Both the position numbers and the translations under genes were made by a program. The notes beneath the pieces are model-generated. The model had not been told where the DNA came from, did no database searches, and was given only the letters and a program-made list of their open reading frames with translations. Below, piece by piece: positions 37,420-50,108 of a stretch of DNA of 64,000 nt. How positions within the stretch are numbered: the first letter of the stretch is position 1; each line of letters starts with the position of its first letter. This stretch comes from Glossina fuscipes (Eukaryota > Arthropoda > Insecta > Diptera > Glossinidae): positions 36,345,859-36,409,858 of the forward strand of contig NW_023998414.1 of the NCBI RefSeq assembly GCF_014805625.2, in the 5' to 3' direction.

Positions 37420-37990
37420 TTAATGCAGGCATTCTTTCATTTTTCTGATGATGCAATAAAAATTATACGTTATTTCCATGCAAAAATATAGTTCTTATGG
37501 AAGACCTCATATTGAAGCTCGCTCAGAGTTGATTAACGTGATCCAAGCTTACCAAATTCAATTTACCTATCCAAGATTTTAGTAATTTCTATTTGCTTCC
37601 ATCATAAAAAATTTCAAGTTAGACTTTGTTTTAACAGAAGTGTTTGCTTTTCATCAGAGCCTCTTGGCATGGTTAAGTCAAAGTAAAACACCTATTTGAT
37701 CCAAATTTTATATCAAATTACTCTTACGAACCATTTTTCATTATTAAATCTCAAAAATTGAACATGTTTGGCAAATAAGGGCTTATTTTTCATTAGAAGC
37801 CTTATAGGAGGTGAGTGTAGATCCAGAACTTAGATCTATATACTTTGGCCAATTTCGTTAAGATTATTGTGATTATCTCAAATTATTATTATGCACGAGT
37901 TTTCATTAAAAAATATTGAAGTTTAGGTTTTTTTACCATACAAAGATTAATTATCCGTACGAGTGGTTCTTCAATGCATGGGCAGGATAG
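37420..37990. repeat. Dispersed repeat shared with 45.1-45.9 kb
   Basis: It shares with about 45330-45870 the boxes tttatatcaaattactcttac/atcg, gaaccatttttcattat, gggcttatttttcatta, a tccaaa…gatctatat segment and ttttaccatacaaagatta followed by an attatccg/attcgtag segment and tggttcttc-like text. Internal sub-repeats of the gaacca…tttcatcat type suggest the element itself has a tandem middle. Confidence 0.65.
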
Positions 37991-38529
37991 TTTGGACACA
38001 AACCAACCATATATCAGTAAATACAACAACCTTTGAAGACGTGTGTTATTTTCCATTTCGTTCCATTCTGCTTTTGCACATCCACGAGCCAAAAACTCTA
38101 TATGCATAAAGACGGAGCATACTAAAGACTTTTTTCTTTTGCGAAACCTGTCTAAAAAAAGCCAAATGCTATGAGAGCAAGAGAGAAAAATTATTACGAA
38201 TTATGAATGAATTATAGATGAAAATATGGAAAACTTGTCGGTTTGCCGACGTTATTTTAGTTCGTTCTGCATTGTTGGGCATGTCTGTGAATTGATTGCT
38301 CCTGGTTTAAGATCTCATTTGCATAATTGATCAAGGAAACGCCTGTGCGAAATTTCAGCCTCTTATCTGTATTTTCACAACTATAACGATTCACAAAATT
38401 TACCGTCAAATTGCCAGGTTTTCGTAAATCTAGTGTTCAAGGCTACGTGCAGAATATTAAGATATACTGAACAGACATATGGGCAAGCAGGTAATAAACT
38501 TGGACCTACTACTAAACAAATGGAATCGC

Positions 38530-39130
38530 CTGCCGAATCGATCTAAACTTGCCAGCCCGTTTGTCCATCTGACGGTATATCTGTTCATGTATAAATCCTA
38601 ACATTTGAAATATTTTGATTCAAGGACGAACACTATTGAAAACGAATTCGGATCGATCCCTTTTTTTAACGACTATTTAAGCTATTTAACGTTACCCATA
38701 AAACTTAATCTTTATATGATAAGAAGATGGACATAAAAAGTAAGTCGATCAAATTTGAACCGCATGGATCTATATCTTGGACACCACCCCATATAAACTT
38801 TCTCATGAATAGTAAGAAGCTCTACGGAAAAACGTGCTTAGTAACAATTTGGTAGAAGAAAAAAATTTACAGCAGGGAATTTGGATCACATAGGTCTATA
38901 TTTTAGACTCCAACATAAGTAGGAGTTATTGTGAAACGCAAGCCCTTATATCAAGAGAAAGTCCAATTTCTAGTTTCTTATAACGGACACTGAAAAATTA
39001 CAAAATTTTAAAGAAGTAAACTAAGTTTGCAAAATTCACGTCGGACCTTCCCCCATATATAAGTTTTTATGGAAAGCATGCCTTTGAATAAAAATAATGT
39101 TAGCATTTTTGGCATATTATTACCAAAACG
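38530..39130. repeat. Dispersed repeat related to 54.4-55.3 kb
   Basis: The boxes ttcaaggacgaacactattgaaaacg, aaatttgaaccgcatggatctatatc, accccatataaac, gcctttgaataaaaataatgt and ttttggcatattattaccaaa have counterparts in the same order in 54690-55220. The 5' part overlaps the 'GGATCGGATCAC' family, so the two labels may be one longer element. Confidence 0.6.
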
Positions 39131-39368
39131 AGTGAATAACTGTGCTTACTTGTCTTTTTTTTTTTATTTTAATTTTCATTTTTCAATTTATTAGTGTTTT
39201 TATTATTGTTAAATACACGTTAACATGTGTGCGGGCACAATAAACAAAAAAAAAAAAAAAAAAGAAAAATAGAAAAAGAACGAAAAAAACTTAAGAACAT
39301 ATTCATCAGTCTCGATTTCTAAATGTTAGAAATCTTTTTGTAAGAATTTTTTTTTTCATTAAATTAAT

Positions 39369-42098
39369 TCAAGCATGAATATCTTTATAATGTTTTTCCT
39401 GATCATCCTTATCCAGCTTAATGGAATATTTGCCAATTAATGAGCCCTCGACATCAGCTTGACCTTCGGCATTGAATTGCGGTCCATCACCAATATCCTG
39501 GGTATCTTCTTTTACAACGCGATAACCGTTCTCATCAGCTTCGTAGTATACGGTACGCATTACGAAACCATCGCTGTACGAATACATGCCTGTTACTTTG
39601 GTGCCATCACGAGTCTCTTCACGTTGAATGCTTCCGTCATTGATTTGATCTTCTATACGCGAATTAAACGAATACTGGGCATTTTCATTTTGAATACGTT
39701 CCAACTCAGCCTTATCCAATTCATCGGCTTCATCGCGATCCTGCAAGAAATTCATTCATGTCTATATATATATATATGTCTTGATAACATAACTCTGTTG
39801 TTGTTTTCAGTTCATTTATAATAAATTGCAAATAATTTTAAGAGAAGAAATTAATGAATATTTTGAATTAATCAATTCCAATGTATGTGTGTGCGTGCTT
39901 AGCATAGAAATTATTTCATAATTAATCATCTTGAATATGATTTCGTTAATACGTTAACAACGTATTTGAGTTTTACTTCTATATTTTATTCGCACATAGC
40001 GCTTTTTGTTTTCCTTTTTCGATACAATTTATGGTTTGTCAAGGTCGCTTAAATGACATTGAGACTAAAACCGAATACCTTCCAATAAATCTTGAACTGT
40101 TTTAAATTGTTTTGTTTGCCTAAAGCAAAATCAAATTTATTAAATTATATAAGCAAATTGTTAGAAAGTTGAATTGTACATATAATTATATATATAAGTA
40201 ACTATTTTAGGGCCGAACTTAACTTGCAATGAGTTTTGTTTTCTTCTGAATCAACGCTCAGAAAGTTGTAAAAGAATTGCAGGAATGCATGTAACTGTTC
40301 AAAATACTCCATCTTGATGATCACTTCCTTGTTGAGGAACTTTTCAAAATTTATTTCAATGCGAAAAACTAAACCTTGGAAGTTAGCCTACATTTTAGAT
40401 GAAATCAAGCTGAAATGGTAGTTACTTCAATGTTAAGTACATACTCTTCAACATTGATTCCTTTTCGATGAATACCTGTAAAATCTAAAAGAGCCTTATT
40501 TAGCAGCTGAAAAAAATGTAGAAGATGATCAGTATCAGATGATTCCAATATCAACTTGACTAATTTTTCTCACTTAAAACAATCAAACAATGAAATCTGA
40601 ATGGACGCTTCATACAATTCCATCTAATATTTAAAGGGCAGCTGCTAAACGATAATTTAGAATGTCTACTAGATATACGAGGACGCTGCTACGATGAAAA
40701 GTCAAAGAATAGCGAAGAATCATTTTTCACATATTTTTAGCTTTTTCTTTTTTTAATCGGACGAATCGTTTAAGAGATGTAGTCGCCTATAAGTGTAACA
40801 AGGTAGAAAGAAGCGCGAAAAGAGAAAGGGATAGGCAAGCGGTCTAGTGGGTGTATGCCCAATCGGTAGGCATTTATTAAAGTTACGGTCAAAGTATATT
40901 CCTATGCACAGGCGATTTGAACCCACGAGCACTGACTTGATAGCCCTTGATTCTTGCCTATTGGTCGAAGGTCAAAGGCAAATTGAATGAAAAAGTTGGG
41001 CAGAAAAACATTATTCAATTGCATATATTATAGATAAGACATATAACGAGCGCAACAAATTTTTCAAGTAGATTTTATATGAAAGTCCCCTTAACACTAC
41101 TGAAAATTAAATGAAACTTTCTTTTGCTTTCGTCCTAACACCAATCGTCTCTCTAATATACTATCAATCAAAAGATTTGCTACCTAAACCATCACGAATT
41201 TCTACAAATTCTAATACATGTAGTTAATGAAATCCTCGTGAAGTGCAAACAATCCCGCATTCGAAAAATGCATTAATTTCACAACAAGCGGCTAAGGCTT
41301 ACGTATTTCGAAAAGCAATTTAAAACGTTAACGCTCAGGAAATTGCAACACTTCTCAATGACTATTTCAATGTGGAAGAGTGATTGTAAAAAGATTCGAT
41401 CTAATCAAGTTTGAATAAAATTTTCCCTGTGCCAAGACACGGTCAATGTTCAGTGCATACATTTCACCGAGCTATCTAAATCCATGTCCAAGAAATCAAA
41501 TTGTTGAAAAGATAATCGCTTCTGAAAATGATTAGAAATTTTGCAGTCAATCGCAAGCCCCGTTTTGTGTATCATATATAGCATATCCGCGCAAGCATAT
41601 ATTACTACGGCCCAAAGGCGATGTACAGTTTACACTGTACATGTAAGACAAGTTCAGAATTGCAATCCAATTAAGTTGAAAATATGTCCAGGAAGACAGC
41701 AAAACTCATTGCAGAGTATTTACGAATGAAGAATAGGTGATAAGAACTATTTTCTAATGAACGGTTGAGCGATAAAAGAGACTTTCAGTTTTTCCGCTTC
41801 TTTTTGCTAAGTCTTTTGCAAATATTTAAGTTTCCAGAAAGTTCACTATTTTAAGCTCAATATCTCTTAACTGAACTTAAAATGAGACCAGCCATGTGTT
41901 TGTTGACCTGAGACTTCGCGTGTAATTCTTTTAAATATATATTTCAAAAATTAATTGTCTTAATCAACACAATTATTATAATTTAGAATAAAATTCGCAA
42001 ATGCATATCATATTTTTGGACAAAAAACATGAAATGTGTAACGCATAAATGGGTGAAAACTATAATTACTTTATATTCTTTTTCCCTCATATACACTG

Positions 42099-42135
<37 letters not shown>

Positions 42136-43159
42136 CCTTTGTTCCCTTCTCTTCCTAACGAGAATTCGTGCCTATTGTTACAGGAGAATTCCGTCGAATG
42201 GTTCGTAAAATAAACATATAAAAACAATTGTAATTGCGGACAGACATTACTAATAGATTACTAATATGTGCAGCCCAATAACACAATGCAGGCAACACGA
42301 AACTATTCTAATCCGGGTTATCCTTTTAGGAATTTAATGAAAATTTTTTAAACTTGATGTCGGAAAATCAATATATGGAAAAACACAATGGAAACGCACA
42401 AAACTAAACTGGTTGGGAAAATATCATTTTACTGAAATGAATAGAACTTGAATAGAACTGCGTTTAACGCCAACTAACTAACTAACTATCCTACTGCATA
42501 TAGCAGAAGCCAACAAAGATATATGCCCTAAATTATGGACAAAATTTAATTCTATTTTAAACTTCATCTACCAAAAACCACGATTATAGAAAAAACATTG
42601 CTTCAACCATCCAAAATTCATGCATATATTTCAATCATTTACTCTGTGTACACTAAACACTGAAACCTCACTCTAATTAGCGCTATCTGCATTGTTAATC
42701 TCAACACTCCACACTTGAACTATTATAAGCAGAAATTTGTTGATGAGATACCGATAGCCTCTTGAAAGTTTTGTTATTTCACTTCAAATGGTCAGCGTCA
42801 CCATGTTCGTTGGTTTCAATTTCAAAGACTAGATATGTATATATGATATATACGAAACTTTAGTGCCTTTAAAATCTCTTTCTAGCACAACTGTCGATTA
42901 AGTTTTAAGATTTAGGTTAACGCACTAAACTAAGCGGATATTATGGAAATGGCCCTTAGACAGAAAGCAAATAATTTTGGGCAATTTATGTGCAAAATAA
43001 ATTTAAAAAAAAAAAATAATACCAAATGTCCTTTTATGAACTTTTTATTATAATGATTTCCATTTTCTTTGATTGAATGGTTTTTAAAATTTCACTCACG
43101 ATTGGCAAAGCAATAGCAACAGCACTCAATAGACAGGCAATTAACGCGTATTTAAACAT
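39369..43159 (-). CDS. Cuticular protein, RR-1 type
   Basis: A secreted structural protein that binds chitin through a Rebers-Riddiford domain. Exon 1 (43100-43159) encodes exactly 20 residues, a complete signal peptide MFKYALIACLLSAVAIALPI. Exon 2 (39369-39740) encodes 123 residues, starting DRDEADELDK; the splice is phase 0. The RR-1 consensus is clear: YSFNSRIEDQINDGSIQRE, then GMYSYSDGFVMRTVYYEADE followed by NGYRVV. The acidic DRDEADELDKAELERIQNE lead and the C-terminal tail after ADVEGSLIGKY are typical of small dipteran RR-1 proteins; it reminds me of Drosophila Cpr12A, but I cannot confirm orthology. A signal peptide on its own exon is the usual layout for this family, but the 3.4 kb intron is long. 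No neighbouring cuticle gene is visible, so this is a singleton, not part of a cluster. Confidence 0.93.
40820..40990 (-). repeat. tRNA-derived SINE-like sequence
   Basis: Read on the minus strand, it has an A-box-like taggcaagaat, then gggctatcaagtcagtgctc, a B box gggttcaaatc (40915-40925), and further on tttaataaatgcctaccgat. A second, plus-strand copy lies at about 60750-60870. It sits in the intron of the cuticle gene. It does not fold as a complete tRNA by eye, so I treat it as a SINE head, not a tRNA gene. Confidence 0.5.
42099..42137. repeat. (CT)n microsatellite
   Basis: About 13 CT units and a slightly interrupted continuation, in the cuticle-gene intron. Confidence 0.95.
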
Positions 43160-45089
43160 ATTTGTTGCGTTTTTTTTTTTAAATTTTTATTAATTTTTTT
43201 TTGTGTTCGTAGAGTTTAGTTTTGAATTTATGCAGAAAGTCAACAATAGGAACCGCCGTTGTTTTATTTGAATGGTGTGAACGTTTCAAGTGTATGGTCG
43301 AGTGTGCGCTTATGAACGTGTAAATATTCTTCTTTTATACGCACTTGATGTACATATGAACGCACTCACTCGTTCAGTCTCTGTTAACGGTACGACGCCA
43401 AAGCTACTGTTATCTTCAGAAATAATTTCTGCTTTTGTTTGCAGACACAAGCACAACAAATGTCAGCAGTTACCTCACTTAGAAGACCTTATGTATATGT
43501 TTTTCACCTTTTTTCTTGATAGGTAATGAATATAAAATTAAAACAAGTATGAAAAAATGTGGTTCCATAATAAATACGAAATGTATCCAGCAGACGTATG
43601 AAAATCTTTAACGATTTTTTTTAATCGTAAAAAAAAAAAAAAACAAATTGAAAGACTACATCACCCCACAGTTCAAAATAAGATATTATGTGGGAAGTGG
43701 TCGTGAAACCGGCTTTAGTAGTGTTTGTCAAGTTTCATCAGAATATCTAAAAAATTACAGTCTGTAGGGTGAATATAAAAAAACAAGACGGACAAAGGCG
43801 CAGACAAACTTAGCACCTGTATAAGTAAACATGGGTCTATTTCAAGTCCTTTTAGATGTTGCATACATCCGTTCATTACAGCACCTTGAAGAGAAATTTA
43901 GTTTATCTTCAAAGTCTATGTATCGGGGTTAGGGACGCGCAGATATAGTTTTATCGAAAAAAATGTAACTTTTGGGGCATAGAAATTGTGCCGGAAAACC
44001 CAAGGAGGTAAGGTAAATTTTCAATAAAACAGATTATGGGATTTTCTAACCTCCGAATTCAGCAGACAATGGGTTTTTACTATCGATACGTGCAGAAGTC
44101 GCTTCCATTTGTCCGAGGAATAAGGCTGAGCATATGCCGTTTCGTTTCGAGACAAAAGACTGTATTGATAAGTTCGGATAGGCAAGCTGTCATCCAAATT
44201 TAGTCTTATGTTGATTGCGTCATCATAGTGCCTATATTATACTAGTATCAGCATCGAATCGATTATTCGAAGGTAAGACCAAGGCCCAATTGTACTGTTA
44301 TTTAGAAAGGTTTGTTAAAAGCCTAACTCACCTGGTAATGACGATGTCTCTGTGCACCTTCGTTACCGCTTGTTGAGTGTTCTGGAAATGCGACATGTGA
44401 AGAGTAGAGGTCTCCATTCCCTATCTGCGCTATTACTGGTTTACACTGGACGCACTCCGTGCAACGAGATTAGCCAGGCTTGGGGGAATTTTGTTAACTT
44501 TAAATCCTTCTGTTTCAGCTCACAGGTAAAAACTCCAACAACACAAGAAATAACGATTAGATGTCCAAATTTAATTTTTAAATTTATATTACGGCATACC
44601 GGAGCATATGTTAAAATTGATTTACGCTTCACTGATATTTCGGTGACGGACATAAATGTTTATAGGTAGACTTACTGAATTAATACGATGCTGTATTCAA
44701 GATGGTGTTAATTTGCTCTCGTTTTCATATCTGAGTTTACAGATTAATCAGTATGTAGAGGTGATGTGATAATTGCTTGGTTTCGATATTTCTGTGTTTA
44801 CTACAAGCATCTTGTGTTTTGAAGCTTTCGCTAAATGCGCGAATTGAAAAATGGCCGTTCAATAAGAAATGTTAAAATTAGAACTCCCTGTGTGAATGAA
44901 GAAAGCGAAATTTAAGATCAGCCCACACTATGCATAAAAATTGCATAAGTTTGTGTGCATTAGATTACCGCAAATGTGTTGACGGATTTTAGCAGCATCA
45001 GGCGACTTTAAATCTTTTTGATAGGCTCGGCTTAGCCTTATTAGCCGGACCCTTCTTAACAAAATATAATTTAATCCCTTTTGATCGAC

Positions 45090-45870
45090 AAACAAGTAAG
45101 AACATTACAGCCGGGCTAGGTCGGCCATTAGATATTCTCTATTACCTAGGCCAGCACACTTGTTCACCTGCTTTGGTATTAATATACCAAAAATTGCCCT
45201 TTATTTTCAAGCAAAGGCATACTTTTCATGAAAGTCCGCATATTGGACGATATCCGAAACATTACATGACGTGATCGAAAGATTGTAAAATTAATTTGCT
45301 CACTAAAAATTTTATAATTCTTCAATTTTCGTAATGAAAAACTAGAAAATAGTCTTTCTTCCCATATAAGGGCTTGCTTTTAATGATGACCCTTATGTAT
45401 GTTAAGGTCTAAAAAGTAGATCTATCTGATCCAAATTCTCTGCCGTTAAGTTTTCTACTAAATCGCTGCTATGGTTCAGTTTTCATTATACAATATTAAA
45501 AATTAAATTCTTTTCTGAAGGGCTTACTATTGATCAGATATGTTACATGTACTGGGGTCCACAGCAATAAACCCAAGTAGTTCAAATTTTTTGCATCTAA
45601 TTTTTATATCAAATTACTATCGTGAACCAATTTTCATCATAGAACATTAACAATTAGGCCGTTGGGGCTTATAAATCTTTATATTTCCTGAGAGTCCTTA
45701 TATGCGATAGGGTATCCAAACTAAAGATTAACGTGGTTTAAATTCGGTTAGGTTGACTGCTTTGTCAGTTTACCATTGTGATATATTGAAAATTGTATCT
45801 TTTTACCAAATAAAGATTCAGTATTCGTAGGAACGGTTTTATGAGAGGCGGTTCAAAAAATTACCCCAAT
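45090..45870. repeat. Dispersed repeat shared with 37.4-38.0 kb
   Basis: It begins near aagtaagaacattacagccgggc, an edge motif seen with other copies, and contains repeated gaaccaattttcatcat/ggttcagttttcattat, gggcttact and a tccttatatgcgatagggta segment. See the partner copy for the shared box order. Confidence 0.65.
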
Positions 45871-47239
45871 CTAACCAGTGTAATTTTTGGTTCTCTTTTT
45901 AGTCGCTTAAATGAAAGTTGATGGTTTTTTTATCTAAGAGCACCATGTCTCGCAGGATGGGTGAAATTTCGTTCATAGACATAGGCGGAGGAAATAAACT
46001 AAATGTTAGTTCCTCTTGGAAGATTGCAATCATGCTTGGTGCAACCTTGAAGGTGATAAGACATATTAAAGAAAGCTTTGGCAATACTTTGTCTTTAGGT
46101 CGCGTAAATATATTTAAAGGTATTTAGAGTGCATTTGTATTTAATGCCGATTACAAAACAGATTTCAATTAAATGTACGCAAGTTATTGTAACGGTATTC
46201 TATGGAAAAAATGCTTTCCTTTATAGATGACAGTTTTAGATTTACCTTCATCGTTTAATTCATCGCATTGTGATAAAAGACCTTTTAAATATTTTATTTT
46301 TTTTTGTTTTTCGAGGCTATAACTAGCGCCTATAACTAACGATAGTAGGAAGTTCATAATTAACTGGAAATTCGACAGGATTGCCTTGCAATATAAATTT
46401 TTTGAAAATTTCTCATTATCTCATAACGATGCCTCAGAACCAGATTATTGCAGACTAAAAGCATATAAAAAAAATATCCGCTTTTATATATTTATGTATA
46501 TATTTATAGTTGTTTTTTAAATGGACATTAATGAATCTACTTAACACAAAATTTTTATGATGAACGCTTGCGAAATTCCTCTCAATAATCAGCAGTTGTT
46601 GCTATTGTACTTAAAGTGAAGCAGCAAAAAAAAAAACCGGTAGAAAGATATCTATATGTAAGTATGCTAAGTAATATGTATAACAACACCCGTAAACCAT
46701 CTATTTCTGATGTTTTTATCTTCACATAGCTTAGCTTCCGAACTTGTTGACCTTGAACAGAATTACATAAGATGGGCGAATTGCAGTCAACTTGGTTAAG
46801 AGCATCATGCTCTATGGGTAACGAAAGAGACATTTGTTGAAACATATATGTTACGATGTACGAAATTTAAAACCGCTGACCATGTTGTGGGTCTTCTTTT
46901 AGTCGCCTTTTAAACTGGTTGTTATCAATGAATTTGAGTGTCTCATATGATAAACGCATAATGACTTTCATTAGCCATCATTCACAATGAACGCTTAAAA
47001 ACGAAGCCAACGTTATACGCACAAAACGAGTTTATTTATTTATTTAGTATTTTTTTTTTTTAAAGACGAAACGGTTGTAACACTTTTGAGTGTTGTTATC
47101 TGGGAAACTCGTTAAAATTGATTTATTTTACGCTTCAGTTGATGAACTTTTCAAAATATAATTTTAGCTTCAAGACGAATAACATTTGAAAGCATGTCTT
47201 AAGCTTAAGTCTTAAATCACATCAATAAAATTTAATTTT

Positions 47240-48000
47240 TTCCTTATACCCGTCACCGAAGGATGAGGGGTACATTCATTTTGCTAAAATGTTTGCAACA
47301 TCCAGAAGGAAGCATCAGAGACTCCACAAAGTCCATACATATATTCTTGAGCTTTGTGCGTCTGTCCATCTGTTGAAAGTTGTTACTCGCACGTTCGTAT
47401 TGGAAATGGGCCAAATTGATGGAAGGACACGCCCACGGCACTACGTAAACTGAGAACACCTCTGTGTTTTAAAGGGAATGAAAAATTCTTTTTTTTGCTC
47501 ATTACTCATAAACTATAGCAAATAGATGTAAAACAATTTTTAAGCATATTCTATGGGCCACGCCTGCTCGACATAGCATACGCAATAGCATATCAAAATT
47601 GAATTATTTTTCTCATTATCTTTTCAATACCCCATAATGTAGATAAATTCTTGGCCAGTTACAACTCTTGAATGCACCTAAACATATCCGCCTGTTCGTC
47701 TGTCCATATGTCTGTTTGCGCAACTTTGTAGTAGTTGTAGTAAAAATTCTTGCTCTAGTGAAAATGAAGATATCGCCTTCAATAGAATTTGGAATTGGTC
47801 TAAACTTTTCAAAGGACACGTCTACAATGCCCATACGCCTCTACAACAAAACTTTTTAATTTTGAAAATCGAAGAGGTGCGTCCACTCCATATTAAAGAG
47901 CATGAGAATTTTGCTCTTTTACTTCTTTTATCTGTTTTTGGGGTAAACGGTGATCGGTATAAAATATTCGGACCCGACCGAATTTAATTTTTTTACTTGC
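47240..48000. repeat. Dispersed repeat copy with both edge motifs
   Basis: It starts tatacccgtcaccgaaggat and ends with a gtataaaatattcggacccg segment running into accgaatttaatt. Inside are gtttgcaacatccagaagga, gtctgtccatctgttgaaag and gggccaaattgatggaagga. These are the reverse complement of the boxes in the copies at 26.6-27.7 and 51.5-52.3 kb, so this is the best-bounded member of that family. Confidence 0.75.
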
Positions 48001-48239
48001 TTTATATTTATTTAATTCATTTGTCAAATTTTTTCAAAGCTATGTAGGTTTGATACATTTTCTGAAAAGAGACTTGGATATAAATGAATTGGAAATGAAA
48101 TCTCCAGAAATACGTTAAGTATTCTTACACCCACATCGTGTGTGATAGCAATTTGTAGTTACTGCTAGTTCAGTTTTTTCCATTAATTTTTCAAAAATGC
48201 GAAAAGAAATTGCAAAAGGTCGGCTGAGTGGCTGTTAAT

Positions 48240-49060
48240 GTAATCATCTTGCTTCATAAGCTCCGGTAATCATCAATCAACACCGTATTCAAGTAATCGT
48301 TGAAGAATTTCAGATTCTACGATAAGGCATTCCAATATCTAGCAACACGGGCAATGAAAGATTGTTCGGCCAACGAGTTGGAAAAACATGATATTAATAT
48401 GAAAGGGTTTCTATATGACCTAGAGTAAAAGAGCTTGGAGATCGGGAATCAATGACTTTGTAGAGGCAGACAAGCAACCCGAATTTTAGATAATCGGGGA
48501 AGGAGAATTTTAAAGAAACATGAACGAAGGCGAAAATGTTGTCTCTAAGTTAAAACCCAAGCGTGCTATCCGGTTAACAATATTTTGAAACCTATCTACA
48601 TTACACCATAGGCTTCCAGAAAGGTCTTCAACACAACAGCTAGCATGTGTCGTGAGGATCGAACGCGCAATATTATGTTTTATCTGGAGGTGCAGACAAG
48701 GTTTTACAGTTTTCAGGTACAGTTTTCGCAGCATACGGAAAAGTTTAGTAGAGGCCCTGTCAATGTGAGGGCCAAAGTTGAGCTTAGTATCAGAGGTTAT
48801 CACTAGACATTGGATTGAATTGAAAGGATCAATTGAATATTCAGATGTTTTCATATTGAGGTTACGTGAAACGATGCGGAGAGCATTGAAGAGCAAGGCT
48901 TTAGCTTTACTGAAGTTTACGCAAAACATATTATCCACCATCGAGAAGTTAAAAATTGCTAAAGACTCGTTAATATTGTTTTCGAACGGATGCGAATTAT
49001 TTGCATTATCTCTATAGAAAGATGTCACCAACAAAATCCCCAAAATCACTTACAAACGGT
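48240..49060 (-). mobile_element. Degenerate jockey-like LINE fragment
   Basis: The minus-strand frame from about 49050 leftwards reads INESLAIFNFSMVDNMFCVN, then FSKAKALLFNA, SDTKLNFGPHIDRAS and RFQNIVNRIARLGF. This follows the order of the C-terminal reverse-transcriptase (thumb) region of jockey-clade LINEs (…WS..N.L..N..KTK.L.F, …LNF..HI…, …Q..QN…R). The frame breaks after about 48510 but weak similarity continues to about 48240. The catalytic YADD is replaced or missing, so the copy is dead. 5' truncation is typical of LINE insertions. Confidence 0.7.
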
Positions 49061-49759
49061 TCAAACAGTAGGGGTTTCAAGATAGAATCTTGCGGTACAT
49101 AGCCTAATTTTGAATTGTATCAAATGCGTCATTAAAGATAAAATAATCAAAATCTTATAGTCAGATATCGTGGACCTTGAAAAGCTGTTTAAAGGTTCAT
49201 CAAGTACAACTTTATTCTTTTTGTTAAAGCGTTTGTAATGCTCGAAAGAAAACATCAGGGAACTCAGAAAGTGTATGATATTCTTGATCACCATTAAATT
49301 TTAAATCGATTTAAGCATGTACGTCTGTCCATCTGAGCAATGGCGGTTGTAAACAATTTCGTGACAGCAAAACTGAAGACATTGACTTCGAATTCGGCAG
49401 AAACACTGGAAGTTCTAGCACGCAGGTTAGTATTGCAAATGGACCAAATCGGTCGAGGGAAGTACCCACAGTGCCACATACTCTGGGAACATCTCTGATT
49501 TTCAATTAATAAGGAAGCTGTTTAAGCATCTGCTTTGCTCAGTTTTCGCCTTAATTCAATTATTTACATGTAAGGTCGTACGCACAGCTATAAGTAAGGC
49601 AAACAAGGTTGCCTCGATAAAATCGTTTTCTGGTTCAATATATATAATATAGATGATAATTATAGCAAGGAAGATTGAAGCAAAAATGTTAACTAATTGA
49701 CTAAGATAAATTTCGCTGAAATGTTGCAGTAAAAATTTGTTAACAGTAAAATTAATATT

Positions 49760-49798
<39 letters not shown>

Positions 49799-49869
49799 GC
49801 GAAAATATTCTTAATTCGATTTTTATTTATCATTCATCATAATTTGAGTTTAATTTATTTCTAACGAAT

Positions 49870-50067
49870 TTAATTGTCAAAATTTTCATATAATTCGTCT
49901 GCAATAGATTCCATATGCTTTCCAAATATGGTCACCTCTTCCATTGTCTCGCAATCCGTTATCTGTGTTCTAAAAGAAAAACAAATGTATGCATATAAGT
50001 AAATTAAAAATTTATTTGTGAATAAAAAAAAAATTCGTTTTACTTTAAAAGCAAAATATCCCAAAAG

Positions 50068-50108
<41 letters not shown>

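Larger units (their letters stand above)
34564..39368. other. 4.8 kb intergenic region, mostly repeats
   Basis: No gene supported. Contents in order: a (CT)n run (34787-34825), a decayed tandem array (about 34850-35200), a dispersed repeat copy (about 35220-35650), a GATA/GA microsatellite (36289-36341), a 300-bp direct duplication (36861-37401), a family shared with 45 kb (about 37420-37990), and a repeat related to 54.4-55.3 kb (about 38530-39130). Confidence 0.6.
43160..49869. other. 6.7 kb intergenic region, mostly decayed repeats
   Basis: It lies between the cuticle gene's 5' end and the 3' end of the small secreted gene. I see repeat copies at about 43560-43900, 45090-45870 and 47240-48000, a LINE fragment at about 48240-49060, and another repeat piece at 49290-49510. 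No host gene is supported. Open frames at 44352-44669 and 45899-46127 have no coding features. Confidence 0.6.

Noticed and set aside
40820..40990. A functional tRNA gene
   Set aside because: Boxes A and B are recognisable, but no acceptor stem or anticodon arm forms by eye. The relation to the 60.8-kb copy fits a SINE better.
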